From positions 1 to 13,690 of the forward strand of contig JAVMKJ010000169.1 of NCBI GenBank assembly GCA_031732855.1: a stretch of DNA of 13,690 bases, read 5' to 3'. Below, piece by piece: positions 8,101 to 13,690 of this stretch. Made by a program: the position numbers and the translations under genes. The stretch comes from JAVMKJ01 sp031732855 (lineage in GTDB: Bacteria; Pseudomonadota; Gammaproteobacteria; Competibacterales; Competibacteraceae). The notes under the pieces were generated by a model, which saw only the letters and a program-made list of their open reading frames with translations, was not told where the DNA came from and made no database searches. How positions within the stretch are numbered: position 1 is the stretch's first letter; every line of letters begins with the position of its first letter.

Positions 8101-10143
8101 AAATTCCCGCAGGGCGGACGACTGGATCTGACCCAGATCTTCATGGCAGATCACGGTCGTTTGACCTTGTACCACGCCGGCCAGCGCCTGGTGCAGGTCC
8201 GCCTTCAACCGGTCCGTCAACTCCCGGTCGAAGTAGGCGCGCAGCAACTGACGATAGGCATCGCCGCTGGCGTCGTCCAGACTCAGGGCGTACCCGGCGA
8301 AATCGGCGCACCCGGCAAACCGGTCGGCCAGCGCCTGGCGGACGTGGGGCGGACACTCGGCCAGCGGGCGCGAGGTCAACAGCAGGAAACAGCCTTCCGG
8401 CAATGCGTCCGGGCGGGGGATGAAATCGGCGATGCCGGCCTGATGCCCGGGATTGGGCGGCAGTTCGTCCAGCCCGTCCAGACAAAGGACCAGCCGGGCG
8501 ATCCGGTCCGGTTTCAGGCGGAACGCCTCGTGCAGCAACCGGGCGAAGGCGGCGGCCGGGTCGGCGGCCCGCACGTCCAGTTCCGGCAGGCGCAGCCGGC
8601 CCGGTTCCCGGCCAAAAGCCTGATGCAGCACCGTTTCCAGGACGAAATAGCGCAACTGCTCGGGCCAGGTCTTGAACTCGCGCCGGATGTGAAACACCAC
8701 CACGGCGGTATCCGGCCACAGCGGTGGGTCGCCCACCTCGGCGGGACACGCCAGGCCATGGGCGAACACGCTCTTGCCGGTGTGGCTCGGCGCGGTCAGC
8801 CAGAACACGCCCCGGTCGCGGGCCGCCACGAAGCGCCGCAGCGGTTCGCGCAGATAGTCTGGCCGCAGGTAGCGGGCTTCCAGCAGCCTGGTTTCCAGCA
8901 ACTCGTTGATGGCCCGCTCGCCGTAGTCGTCGTCGAGCAGGCCGGGACCGGCCGGCGTCCACTCGCGTCCATCCAGATCGCGGGTCTCGGCCGCCAGCTC
9001 CCCGGCGCGGTGCGCGGGCAGGGTCAGGCGATGGCCGCTCAGGTAATCCAGCAAGATAAAACCGTTGCCCTGGTCGCGCCCGCTGCGCGTGTCGTACAGA
9101 AACACGTCCTGCTTGGCGCACACGACGCAGCGGCGCAGCGTCTCCAGCGGGGTCAGCCGCAAGGTCCGCCCGGCCCGCTCCAACACCAGCGGCGCTTCCA
9201 ATTCGCGGTGGGCGCCAGCGTCGCCGTCGTGCCAGTGGCGGATCGCCCGCCAGCCGGTGAGCGGTGGCGTTCCCGCCTCGCCTCGCAGCACGACATCGGC
9301 CCACAGCCCTTGGGCGACCTGTTCGGCCAGATGCTGGTTGATCCGGCCCACCTGATGTTCCAGGTCCGGCAGATAGTCCTGTGGGTCCAGATGAAACGCA
9401 CCATGGCCGAGGGTTTCGTTGCGCCAGTTCACCAATGCCTTCAGCGTCTTCCGCCACGGCGAAGCCGCCGTCTTGCCGCTTTTCCCCTCGGTTGCCACAA
9501 AAACCTCGCCAAGTTCGGGTAGCAGCAATCGCCCGGTCGGCGCCAGGCGCATCATCTGTGGCACGAGTTGTCGGCCGACGATCCCGTCAACCCAGTGGCC
9601 GAAGGACAGTAGTCCACCGAACAGACCGCGCCGCGCCGCTTGCGCCGCCTCCAGGTCACCGTGCGCGATCAGATCGCGGGCCACGACCAGCGCCGGGAAC
9701 TTGACCAGTACCTCGGCCAGGTCCTTGAGCTGGAAAATGGCCGCCACGATCTGGCCCTGTTCCAGCAGTTGCCGCAGGCGCTGGTATTCGTGGGCGATGG
9801 GGCCGGGCCAGGTGTCGGCGACCGTCTCGACCCAGGGCACCGGCGGTTGTTGCCCCAGCGCCTGGCAGCGGGCGATGGCGGCCTCGGTCAGGGCCGGGGC
9901 ATAAGTCGGCGCCTGCGATTCGGGCAGGGTCGGCGGAGCATCGCCCTGGCGCAGGGCCGCGACCGCCAGCATCACCGCGCCGCGCTGGTCCTTCGGCACC
10001 CCCAGATCGGCCAGTTCCTCGCGGGTGAGATCCAGCAGTCGCTCGCCCCGCCAGCCGCCGGCCATGAAGGCTTCAGCCAGATGCGCCAGCTTCAGATCCG
10101 CCAGCCAGTCGCGTAAACCCGCTTTTGTTTCCAAGTGGTTCAT
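5142..10143 (-). CDS. SAM / HEPN-like / STAND NTPase / TPR giant protein (interrupted by assembly gap)
   Basis: One gene, although a 100-N placeholder (6809-6908) breaks its frame. Joining the two contig ends through their shared CCA restores both the frame and the repeat pattern and gives 1632 residues, plus 50 for each missing repeat. Order: SAM domain about 8-66 (LLDLTREELADLGVP, then an R and a hydrophobic helix); alpha-helical HEPN-like part with R241-N-E-T-L-G-H247 (R-x5-H); beta-rich segment with a C339-x2-C342 pair; P-loop APSHTGKS at 451-458; Walker B LVLCLDGLDE at 551-560; LLLTSRP at 588-593 as a sensor-like strand; winged-helix-like part; then at least eleven TPR units from about residue 995 and a helical C-terminus ending in GWS. 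No Shine-Dalgarno precedes the ATG, but a short ORF ends 12 bases upstream. Family knowledge: SAM domains self-associate; STAND NTPases oligomerise on sensing. Inferred: RNA-targeting effector switched on through the TPR sensor. Confidence 0.9.
5531..7168 (-). repeat. Tandem 150-bp (50-residue) TPR-coding repeat array
   Basis: Units repeat every 150 bp: the landmark GTCCCCAGTT or a variant starts at 5581, 5731, 5881, 6031, 6181, 6331, 6481, 6631, 6781 and, past the gap, 7034. Each unit encodes a TPR (pattern A-Y-x-N-R-G ... D-L-S-G-A-L-A-D ... A-I-E-L) plus a linker helix with QLGTEWPPAWA, so the unit is 50 rather than the canonical 34 residues. I count eleven N-R-G signatures. Two full copies and part of a third (5581-5965) are identical base for base; the others differ at scattered positions. 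Confidence 0.93.
6809..6908. other. Assembly gap of 100 Ns inside the TPR array
   Basis: Exactly 100 Ns, the usual placeholder for a gap of unknown length. The left contig ends in GGGTTCCA and the right one starts CCATCAACTC; overlapping their CCA gives GGGTTCCATCAACTC, a sequence present intact in the neighbouring unit at about 7054. To keep the 150-bp period, the true gap must be -3, 147, 297 bases and so on. All of these are multiples of three and restore the frame. Confidence 0.95.
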
Positions 10144-10155
10144 AGCGCTTGATTC

Positions 10156-10260
10156 TCAAGATGGGGGCGTTATTGGCTGGCCGAGAATATTCCACATTGC
10201 GGCGGACTGGTATGGTCGGATCATCATCCGGGTGCAGAGCCGGGTGAAGTTCTGGATCAT
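10156..10260 (-). CDS. Candidate short upstream ORF (34 aa)
   Basis: A 34-codon ORF starts MIQNFTRLCTRMMIRP and ends in TPPS. A GGAG lies 5 bases before its ATG, and it stops 12 bases before the ATG of the SAM/STAND gene, which has no ribosome-binding site of its own. That layout would allow translational coupling. I recognise no family. GC-rich third positions appear in the first half but also on the opposite strand, so coding is not proven. It could instead be leader sequence or part of a decayed gene cut by the nearby MITE-like element. Confidence 0.35.
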   Translation of the reverse strand: MIQNFTRLCTRMMIRPYQSAAMWNILGQPITPPS

Positions 10261-10271
10261 GCGGACTCCGT

Positions 10272-10393
10272 GCTGCTATAGCGCTCCTATCTGAGTTGTG
10301 GAATCGCTACGGTCGAACCACCCCGGCGCTCTGCGCCACCCCTCCTTAGCCAAGTAGGGGAATCCACAACTGGCATAGGAACGCTATATCAGC
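10272..10393. mobile_element. MITE-like inverted-repeat element
   Basis: Terminal inverted repeats of 31 bases (10272-10302 and 10363-10393) match at about 26 positions; the outer part reads GCTGnTATAGCGnTCCTAT. The 60-base core holds two small hairpins: GGCGC/GCGCC and CCCCTCCTT/AAGTAGGGG with one mismatch. There is no coding capacity, so it would depend on a transposase elsewhere. The TATA at the ends is suggestive of a TA-targeting element such as the IS630 group, but this is a guess and I see no clear target-site duplication. Confidence 0.7.
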
Positions 10394-10401
10394 GAGCCGG
10401 T

Positions 10402-10542
10402 GCCAAGCAGGTGGACGACCGCCTGCCGCCCTACCTGCCGCATCGCTGGCAGCCCCTGCCGCAGGGCGTCCGCTTCAGCCCGCTGCTGCTCAACCCCGCT
10501 CTGGGTTTCGGGCGGTATCGGTGGCGGTGTGCGGCAGAGTAA
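10402..10542 (+). pseudogene. C-terminal remnant of an unidentified gene
   Basis: The frame starting with the GCC codon at 10402 runs 46 codons to a TAA at 10540-10542 and reads KQVDDRLPPYLPHRW ... GFGRYRWRCAAE. Nearly all third codon positions are G or C, a strong coding signature in this GC-rich genome, and proline and arginine placement looks protein-like. There is no start codon with a ribosome-binding site. The frame runs back directly into the right arm of the MITE-like element, which probably marks where the gene was cut. I do not recognise the family. The upstream half is not obvious on the other side of the element. Confidence 0.4.
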
Positions 10543-10566
10543 TCAGCAGGTTGGGTGGGTTCGGCG

Positions 10567-11124
10567 CTACGGTGTCCGCGTCCTGATTTCAGCGGACTGC
10601 GCGCCACCCGCGAGGAGTGGGTGCAGGTCCAGCACCATGCGACAGGGAAAGTCCTCTCCCAGCGGAGCCAGACCGAAATGCATATAGAAGCGCATCGCCG
10701 CCGCATCCAGGGCATCGGTCACCAGCAGGCGAAAGGCCACCGGGCCATCGTGCGCCAACTGCAGCGTCAATCCCAGGGCTTCCTCGAACAGATACCGGCC
10801 CAGGCCCTGACCCCGAACCCGGGTATCCACCGCGAGGCGGGCCAGCAGGACGCCAGGTATCGGGAAACGCGGCAAGCGATCGAGTTCGGGCAGGCGGGCC
10901 GCCGCGGCCCGCTCGACGCTGACGGTCGCCAGGCTGAAATAGCCGGCCAGCCGGGACATCCCCCCGTCCTCATCAATCGCCAGCCAGGTTCGCGCTAGGT
11001 GATCCTTCTCGGCATGGCGCAGGGCATACCGCCGCAGGTACTCGACCAGCGTGGTCTGGGGATTCTGGAAATCCGCCCACAGCGGGCGATGCGCCCGGCG
11101 GATGGATTCAAGCCGCAACGCCAT
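10567..11124 (-). CDS. GNAT-family acetyltransferase, TacT-like toxin
   Basis: 185 residues with a GNAT fold signature: the strand LLARLAVD at 93-100 leads into the acetyl-CoA loop R102-V-R-G105-Q-G107-L-G109, and FYMHFGL at 146-152 carries Y147 at the place of the catalytic tyrosine of TacT-type toxins. Known for that family: the enzyme acetylates the amino group of aminoacyl-tRNA, stops translation, and is held in check by a DUF1778 antitoxin. The ATG is 3 bases after the stop of the upstream gene and has no strong ribosome-binding site, so translation is probably coupled. The size and order (antitoxin first, then toxin) are usual for TacAT modules. A non-toxic GNAT is possible, but the partner gene argues against it. 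Confidence 0.85.
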   Translation of the reverse strand: MALRLESIRRAHRPLWADFQNPQTTLVEYLRRYALRHAEKDHLARTWLAIDEDGGMSRLAGYFSLATVSVERAAAARLPELDRLPRFPIPGVLLARLAVDTRVRGQGLGRYLFEEALGLTLQLAHDGPVAFRLLVTDALDAAAMRFYMHFGLAPLGEDFPCRMVLDLHPLLAGGAQSAEIRTRTP

Positions 11125-11127
11125 GAT

Positions 11128-11526
11128 TCAGGCGGCTGGTGGCCAGCGCAGGGCCGGCGGTTCGCGGTGGGGTTGCGCCAGATTGGCCAGCGCCGCCCGC
11201 AAGGCAGGCGGCGGATCGAACCCTCCCTCGAGGATCGCCACCAGCCGCTGGGTTTCCTCGGCGCCGAGCGTCAAGCGGTCGCCGGCCGGACGCCGCCGCG
11301 CCGCCTGCAAGCGTTCCAGGGCCGGATGCCGGAGTTGCTCGACTTCTTTGCCGTGATGGGCCTCGATCACCCGCCCCTGTTCGGCCTGGCACACGACCCA
11401 ACCGGCGATAGCCGCCACCTCGCGCAGCAATTCCGCCTTCTGGTTCGGTTCGAGCGCCAGGCGCTCGCGCAACAGGTCCAGTTCGGCATCCAGTACCGGA
11501 TTCGTCAACGCCTGAAAGCGGGACAT
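11128..11526 (-). CDS. DUF1778-like antitoxin partner of the GNAT toxin
   Basis: 132 residues. The part at about 84-116 (RLTLGAEETQRLVAILEGG, then D-P-P-P-A-L-R) resembles the toxin-binding tail of DUF1778/TacA antitoxins. The N-terminal part (about 1-75) is longer than and unlike the usual ribbon-helix-helix of that family, so its DNA-binding fold is uncertain. The start is well set: AGGAGG at 11538-11533 lies 6 bases before the ATG, and a perfect TATAAT lies 31 bases upstream. The stop is 3 bases before the toxin ATG. In this family the antitoxin neutralises the acetyltransferase and, with it, represses the operon. Assignment rests on the tail and on the neighbour. Confidence 0.75.
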   Translation of the reverse strand: MSRFQALTNPVLDAELDLLRERLALEPNQKAELLREVAAIAGWVVCQAEQGRVIEAHHGKEVEQLRHPALERLQAARRRPAGDRLTLGAEETQRLVAILEGGFDPPPALRAALANLAQPHREPPALRWPPAA

Positions 11527-11539
11527 GATGAGCCTCCTG

Positions 11540-11585
11540 TGAGTAAAAATTGGCTCATTATAGCGGAATCGGGCTTCAAGTTCAC
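11540..11585 (-). promoter_or_regulatory. Promoter and candidate operator of the toxin-antitoxin operon
   Basis: On the minus strand a perfect -10 TATAAT (11562-11557) sits 17 bases downstream of GTGAAC, a weak -35 that keeps the central TGA. Directly downstream is an imperfect palindrome TGAG-N10-CTCA (11557-11540) covering the likely transcription start. That is a natural place for autorepression by the antitoxin or the antitoxin-toxin complex. Promoter well supported; operator role inferred. Confidence 0.65.
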
Positions 11586-11752
11586 TCCTGGACGGACGCC
11601 AGGATTTTCAGCAACCCCATGTGTTCGATGTATCATCGGTTAGTGGCCGAGGCCGCCCGCGCCGGACGATTTGTTCCATCGGCGGGACTGGCCGACCGCC
11701 GCCAGGCGCCAGCGCCAGCCCCAACAAGGCAGTACAGTGGGAGGATCTTCCG

Positions 11753-11872
11753 ATGAGATACCTGGCTATCGCCGTGCTCCTGGCCATCGTGGCGGGAGCG
11801 ATCGTCCACTACGTCAACCACCGCGACGATCCACCCCCCGCCGCATCCGGCATGGGGTGGATGCAACGCTGA
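11753..11872 (+). CDS. Small single-span membrane protein (39 aa)
   Basis: 39 residues from the ATG at 11753. GGGAGG (11739-11744) lies 8 bases upstream, which sets this start over longer upstream frames. Residues 2-21 (RYLAIAVLLAIVAGAIVHYV) form one hydrophobic span, followed by a short polar, proline-rich tail (HRDDPPPAASG) and a final WMQR. It is the only plus-strand gene in the window and is divergent from the toxin-antitoxin operon. No family recognised. A small inner-membrane protein or the membrane peptide of a stress module are both possible. Confidence 0.6.
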   Translation: MRYLAIAVLLAIVAGAIVHYVNHRDDPPPAASGMGWMQR

Positions 11873-12021
11873 TCCCCGAAGCCGCGAACCACGCGGCGCC
11901 GGTTCTCATCAATGCCGTGCGCCGGATCGGGCAGGCGGCATCCGGTGAGAGCGTGGCAGTTGCGGCGCGACCGTTCCGCGCATTCGACCCGATAGCGGTT
12001 GGCGGGGCAGCGAGCGGACCA
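11873..12021. other. Convergent intergenic stretch
   Basis: 149 bases between the ends of two convergent genes. A GAACC...GGTTC inverted repeat lies near its left end, just after the small membrane protein gene, but no T-run follows. I see no other feature. Confidence 0.3.
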
Positions 12022-12474
12022 TCAGGGTGGCGACGCGGCGTCGATGAAGACGGTCCCGGTGGGACCCATGCCCGTTTCCTGGTACGAAACCTCGCCCTCC
12101 TTGGCCCAGACGAAGTGCGGAATTCCGGATGGGGCGACGTACGCCGCGCCCGTCGGGATGGAGACGGTCCCGGCTTCGGCAAAGGCGGTCCCGAAACCCA
12201 CATGGAGCGTGCCGGACAGCACGGTCGTGATCCGCTCGTCCGGGTGGATATGCGGCGGGATGCGCCCCCCCGGCGCCAGCTTCACGCGGAGGAGGTACAG
12301 ACCGGCCCGTGATTCGGTCCCCAGCACCCACGCGCTTCGGAGGGCCGGGATCCGCGGTGGACTGACCCAGGCGAGGCGCTCGGGCAGAATCGGGGTGGGA
12401 ACGGCGAGCTCCGCGAGCGCGATGCCGGCGGAAATCACCATCCAGAGAACGGCGGCAAAACGGGTTAAAGGCAT
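12022..12474 (-). CDS. Exported cupin-domain protein
   Basis: 150 residues. Residues 1-21 form a signal peptide (LTRF, a hydrophobic core, then ALA before the likely cut), so the mature protein is probably periplasmic. The cupin motif 1 region is GGRIPPHIHPDERITTVLSG at 69-88, with H75, H77 and E80 as metal ligands; motif 2 is PSGIPHFVW at 115-123 with H120 as the fourth ligand. It is a single-domain beta-barrel that binds a metal; whether it is an enzyme or a small-molecule binder cannot be told. The start is supported by AAGGAG 5 bases before the ATG. It lies 113 bases downstream of the VWA gene on the same strand, so it may be transcribed separately. Confidence 0.85.
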   Translation of the reverse strand: MPLTRFAAVLWMVISAGIALAELAVPTPILPERLAWVSPPRIPALRSAWVLGTESRAGLYLLRVKLAPGGRIPPHIHPDERITTVLSGTLHVGFGTAFAEAGTVSIPTGAAYVAPSGIPHFVWAKEGEVSYQETGMGPTGTVFIDAASPP

Positions 12475-12587
12475 CTCCTCTCCTTCGGGCGATCAATGTG
12501 GCGGGCGGCGGCTGTCATCGAGTTGGCGGGGCGTCATGCGGCCACGGGTTATCCCTGCCCTGATGCCACAGATGGAACGTACGCCGG

Positions 12588-13268
12588 TCAGCCGGCTAGA
12601 AGGCCCCGCTCCCGCGCCTCGACCAGCCACCGCGGGAACTCGTTCAGCAGCCGGTCGTAGAGTTCCAGGTCCTTGATGGCATCGATGTCGTTGACGCGCA
12701 TGAACCCGGCGTTGTCGATCATCCGTCCCGGCAGCTCGTCCAGCTTGTGCAGGAACGGGAAATCCTCTTTACCGATCCCGACGAACTGCACGAACACCGG
12801 CTGGGAAGAGAGTTCGCGAATGGCCTCGGCGCTGGCCGGTTTGTCGGCGTTGCCGCCGTCGGTGAGGAAGATCACGAACACAGGCGCGGGCTGTGGTGTC
12901 CGGTATTTGTTCGACAGCAACCGCAACGGCGGGGCGTAGTTCGTCGCTTCCCGAATTTTGTATTGCGCCAGGATCACCCGTTCGACGTAGCCATCGATTT
13001 CATCCAGGGTGACGGGCGGCAACTGGTAGGCGTGGGTGCCGAACAGCAGCAGGTCGATCCGTCCGTCGTCGTCGAAGGCGACGGCCAGGCCGAGGATGCG
13101 CTCGATCACCCGCTGGATCGCGCCGGACTGGTAAAGCGCGTTCATGGAAGCCGAGATGTCCAGCACCAGCACCACTTGGGCGCGCTGGCCCTCGATGCCG
13201 TGCCGGTTGGCGGCGAACGCGGCTTTCTGGCCGAGATCGACGATGCGCTTGTGGAGATCGACGGACAT
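12588..13268 (-). CDS. VWA-domain protein, TerF-like
   Basis: 226 residues, nearly all one von Willebrand A domain. The metal-ion-dependent adhesion site is complete: D37-I-S39-A-S41, T109 in REATNYAPPL, and D137 in FLTDGGNAD. The style LVLDISASM ... FDDDGRIDLLLFG matches the VWA part of TerF-type proteins of tellurium-resistance and stress (ter) clusters, where such domains act in metal-dependent protein complexes, partly with phage and stress defence. The rest of a ter cluster is not in the window. An AGGA about 9 bases before the ATG supports the start. It follows the preceding gene by 15 bases and is probably co-transcribed. Confidence 0.87.
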   Translation of the reverse strand: MSVDLHKRIVDLGQKAAFAANRHGIEGQRAQVVLVLDISASMNALYQSGAIQRVIERILGLAVAFDDDGRIDLLLFGTHAYQLPPVTLDEIDGYVERVILAQYKIREATNYAPPLRLLSNKYRTPQPAPVFVIFLTDGGNADKPASAEAIRELSSQPVFVQFVGIGKEDFPFLHKLDELPGRMIDNAGFMRVNDIDAIKDLELYDRLLNEFPRWLVEARERGLLAG

Positions 13269-13283
13269 GGAAAGTTATCCTGG

Positions 13284-13690
13284 TTAGCGTTGCATTGAAT
13301 CGACCGGCTCCGCGATCCGGGCGTCGATGGCCGGCAGCAGCACGCCCAGGCAGAACTGCTGCATGCTGTCCGGGGTGCGCTCGACGATGTGCTTGAGTTT
13401 GAGCAGATAAGGCTCCGGCAGGCGCAGGTTGAACACCTTGGCCACGTCGTCCCGCACGCCGGGCGCTTCCCAGGGATAGGGCGCGACTGCCGGAGCGGCG
13501 GGCGGTTCCGGGGTGGCGGGTGCCCCCCAAGCGCTCCAAGCAATGGCGAGCGTCCGGTGACCGACCGGCTCGGCCGCCGGCTTCACCTTGATCTCGATGT
13601 CGTACCCGAGCCGATTCAAGCAGTCCATCAGCTTGTGCTCGGACAGGTTGGCGAAGTCGCCGCGCAGCAGCGCCGAGACTTTCGGCTGCG
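13284..13690 (-). CDS. HTH regulator with RHH-like C-terminal segment (partial, 5' end outside window)
   Basis: 134 codons are visible up to the window edge; the start lies beyond 13690. The visible N-terminal part QPKVSALLRGDFANLSEHKL, then NRLGYDIEIKV, matches the second half of an XRE helix-turn-helix of the HigA/NadS type. A linker of about 35 residues rich in A and P follows. The C-terminal segment KVFNLRLPEPYLLKLKHIVE, then SMQQFCLGVLLPAIDARI, looks like a ribbon-helix-helix strand and two helices. Two DNA-binding-like folds in one chain is unusual. The likely role is a transcription regulator or antitoxin, possibly of its own operon with the VWA gene 15 bases downstream. HTH part fairly sure, RHH part tentative. 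Confidence 0.75.
   Translation of the reverse strand, partial: QPKVSALLRGDFANLSEHKLMDCLNRLGYDIEIKVKPAAEPVGHRTLAIAWSAWGAPATPEPPAAPAVAPYPWEAPGVRDDVAKVFNLRLPEPYLLKLKHIVERTPDSMQQFCLGVLLPAIDARIAEPVDSMQR

Larger units (their letters stand above)
10144..10566. other. Stretch between GNAT toxin and SAM/STAND genes
   Basis: This 423-base stretch holds no full-length gene. Left to right it contains a possible short ORF on the minus strand, a spaced inverted repeat (ATTCTC at 10152-10157 and GAGAAT at 10183-10188) close to the start of the SAM/STAND gene, a MITE-like element (10272-10393), and the tail of a plus-strand gene ending at 10542. I find no convincing -35/-10 pair for the SAM/STAND gene. Confidence 0.55.

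Noticed and set aside
8141..9457. 438-codon open frame on the minus strand
   Set aside because: Overlaps the SAM/STAND gene in another frame; R/G/P-rich composition and no domain, while the main frame has Walker motifs.
7927..9522. 531-codon open frame on the plus strand
   Set aside because: Antisense to the NTPase core of the SAM/STAND gene, low-complexity Q/G/R-rich and without motifs; a shadow.
11586..11608. Hairpin TCCTGG-N7-CCAGGA followed by TTTT as an intrinsic terminator
   Set aside because: It would act on the plus strand, where no gene lies upstream; the T-run is short and the stem only 6 bp.
12475..12587. Short minus-strand frame and possible promoter before the cupin gene
   Set aside because: The only frame is about 14 codons and the candidate -10 (GATAAC) has no matching -35; nothing beyond the cupin ribosome-binding site is supported.

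Overview
The window is GC-rich for most of its length and almost every gene lies on the minus strand. Codon use (strong G/C third positions), Shine-Dalgarno sites and the protein families point to a free-living proteobacterium. A gammaproteobacterium of the Competibacter/Thiotrichales kind is my guess from the style of the large repeat proteins; the sequence does not prove it. A run of exactly 100 Ns (6809-6908) shows that this is a scaffolded draft assembly.

Reading in the direction of transcription (right to left): (i) 13690-12588 holds the end of an HTH-type regulator with a second, ribbon-helix-helix-like C-terminal segment, followed after 15 bases by a TerF-like von Willebrand A protein. 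(ii) 12474-12022 encodes a small exported cupin. (iii) 11872-11753 on the plus strand is a 39-residue single-span membrane protein. (iv) 11526-10567 is a two-gene toxin-antitoxin operon (DUF1778-like antitoxin, TacT-like GNAT acetyltransferase) with a clear promoter, ribosome-binding site and candidate operator. (v) 10566-10144 is a non-coding or decayed stretch with a 122-bp MITE-like inverted-repeat element, the tail of a broken plus-strand gene, and a short ORF that could couple to the next gene. (vi) 10143-5142 is a giant STAND-type NTPase (SAM domain, HEPN-like segment, P-loop NTPase, at least eleven 50-residue TPR units). It looks split only because of the placeholder gap. (vii) 4809-19 is a second giant STAND NTPase (HEPN-like segment, P-loop NTPase, about 14-16 WD40-like blades) whose sensor half is strikingly AT-rich.

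The core of the window is the tandem pair of giant NTPases. Both have an N-terminal segment with an R-N-x(3-4)-x-H motif of the HEPN ribonuclease type, then a signal-transduction NTPase, then a repeat-built C-terminal sensor (TPR in one, beta-propeller in the other). This effector-NTPase-sensor layout is the layout of known bacterial antiphage and conflict STAND proteins. The neighbouring toxin-antitoxin pair and TerF-like protein fit an accessory or defence-type island. That the two NTPases form one defence or programmed-dormancy system is inference. The repeats show signs of fast evolution: perfect 150-bp tandem copies in one gene, and a compositional break in the other.
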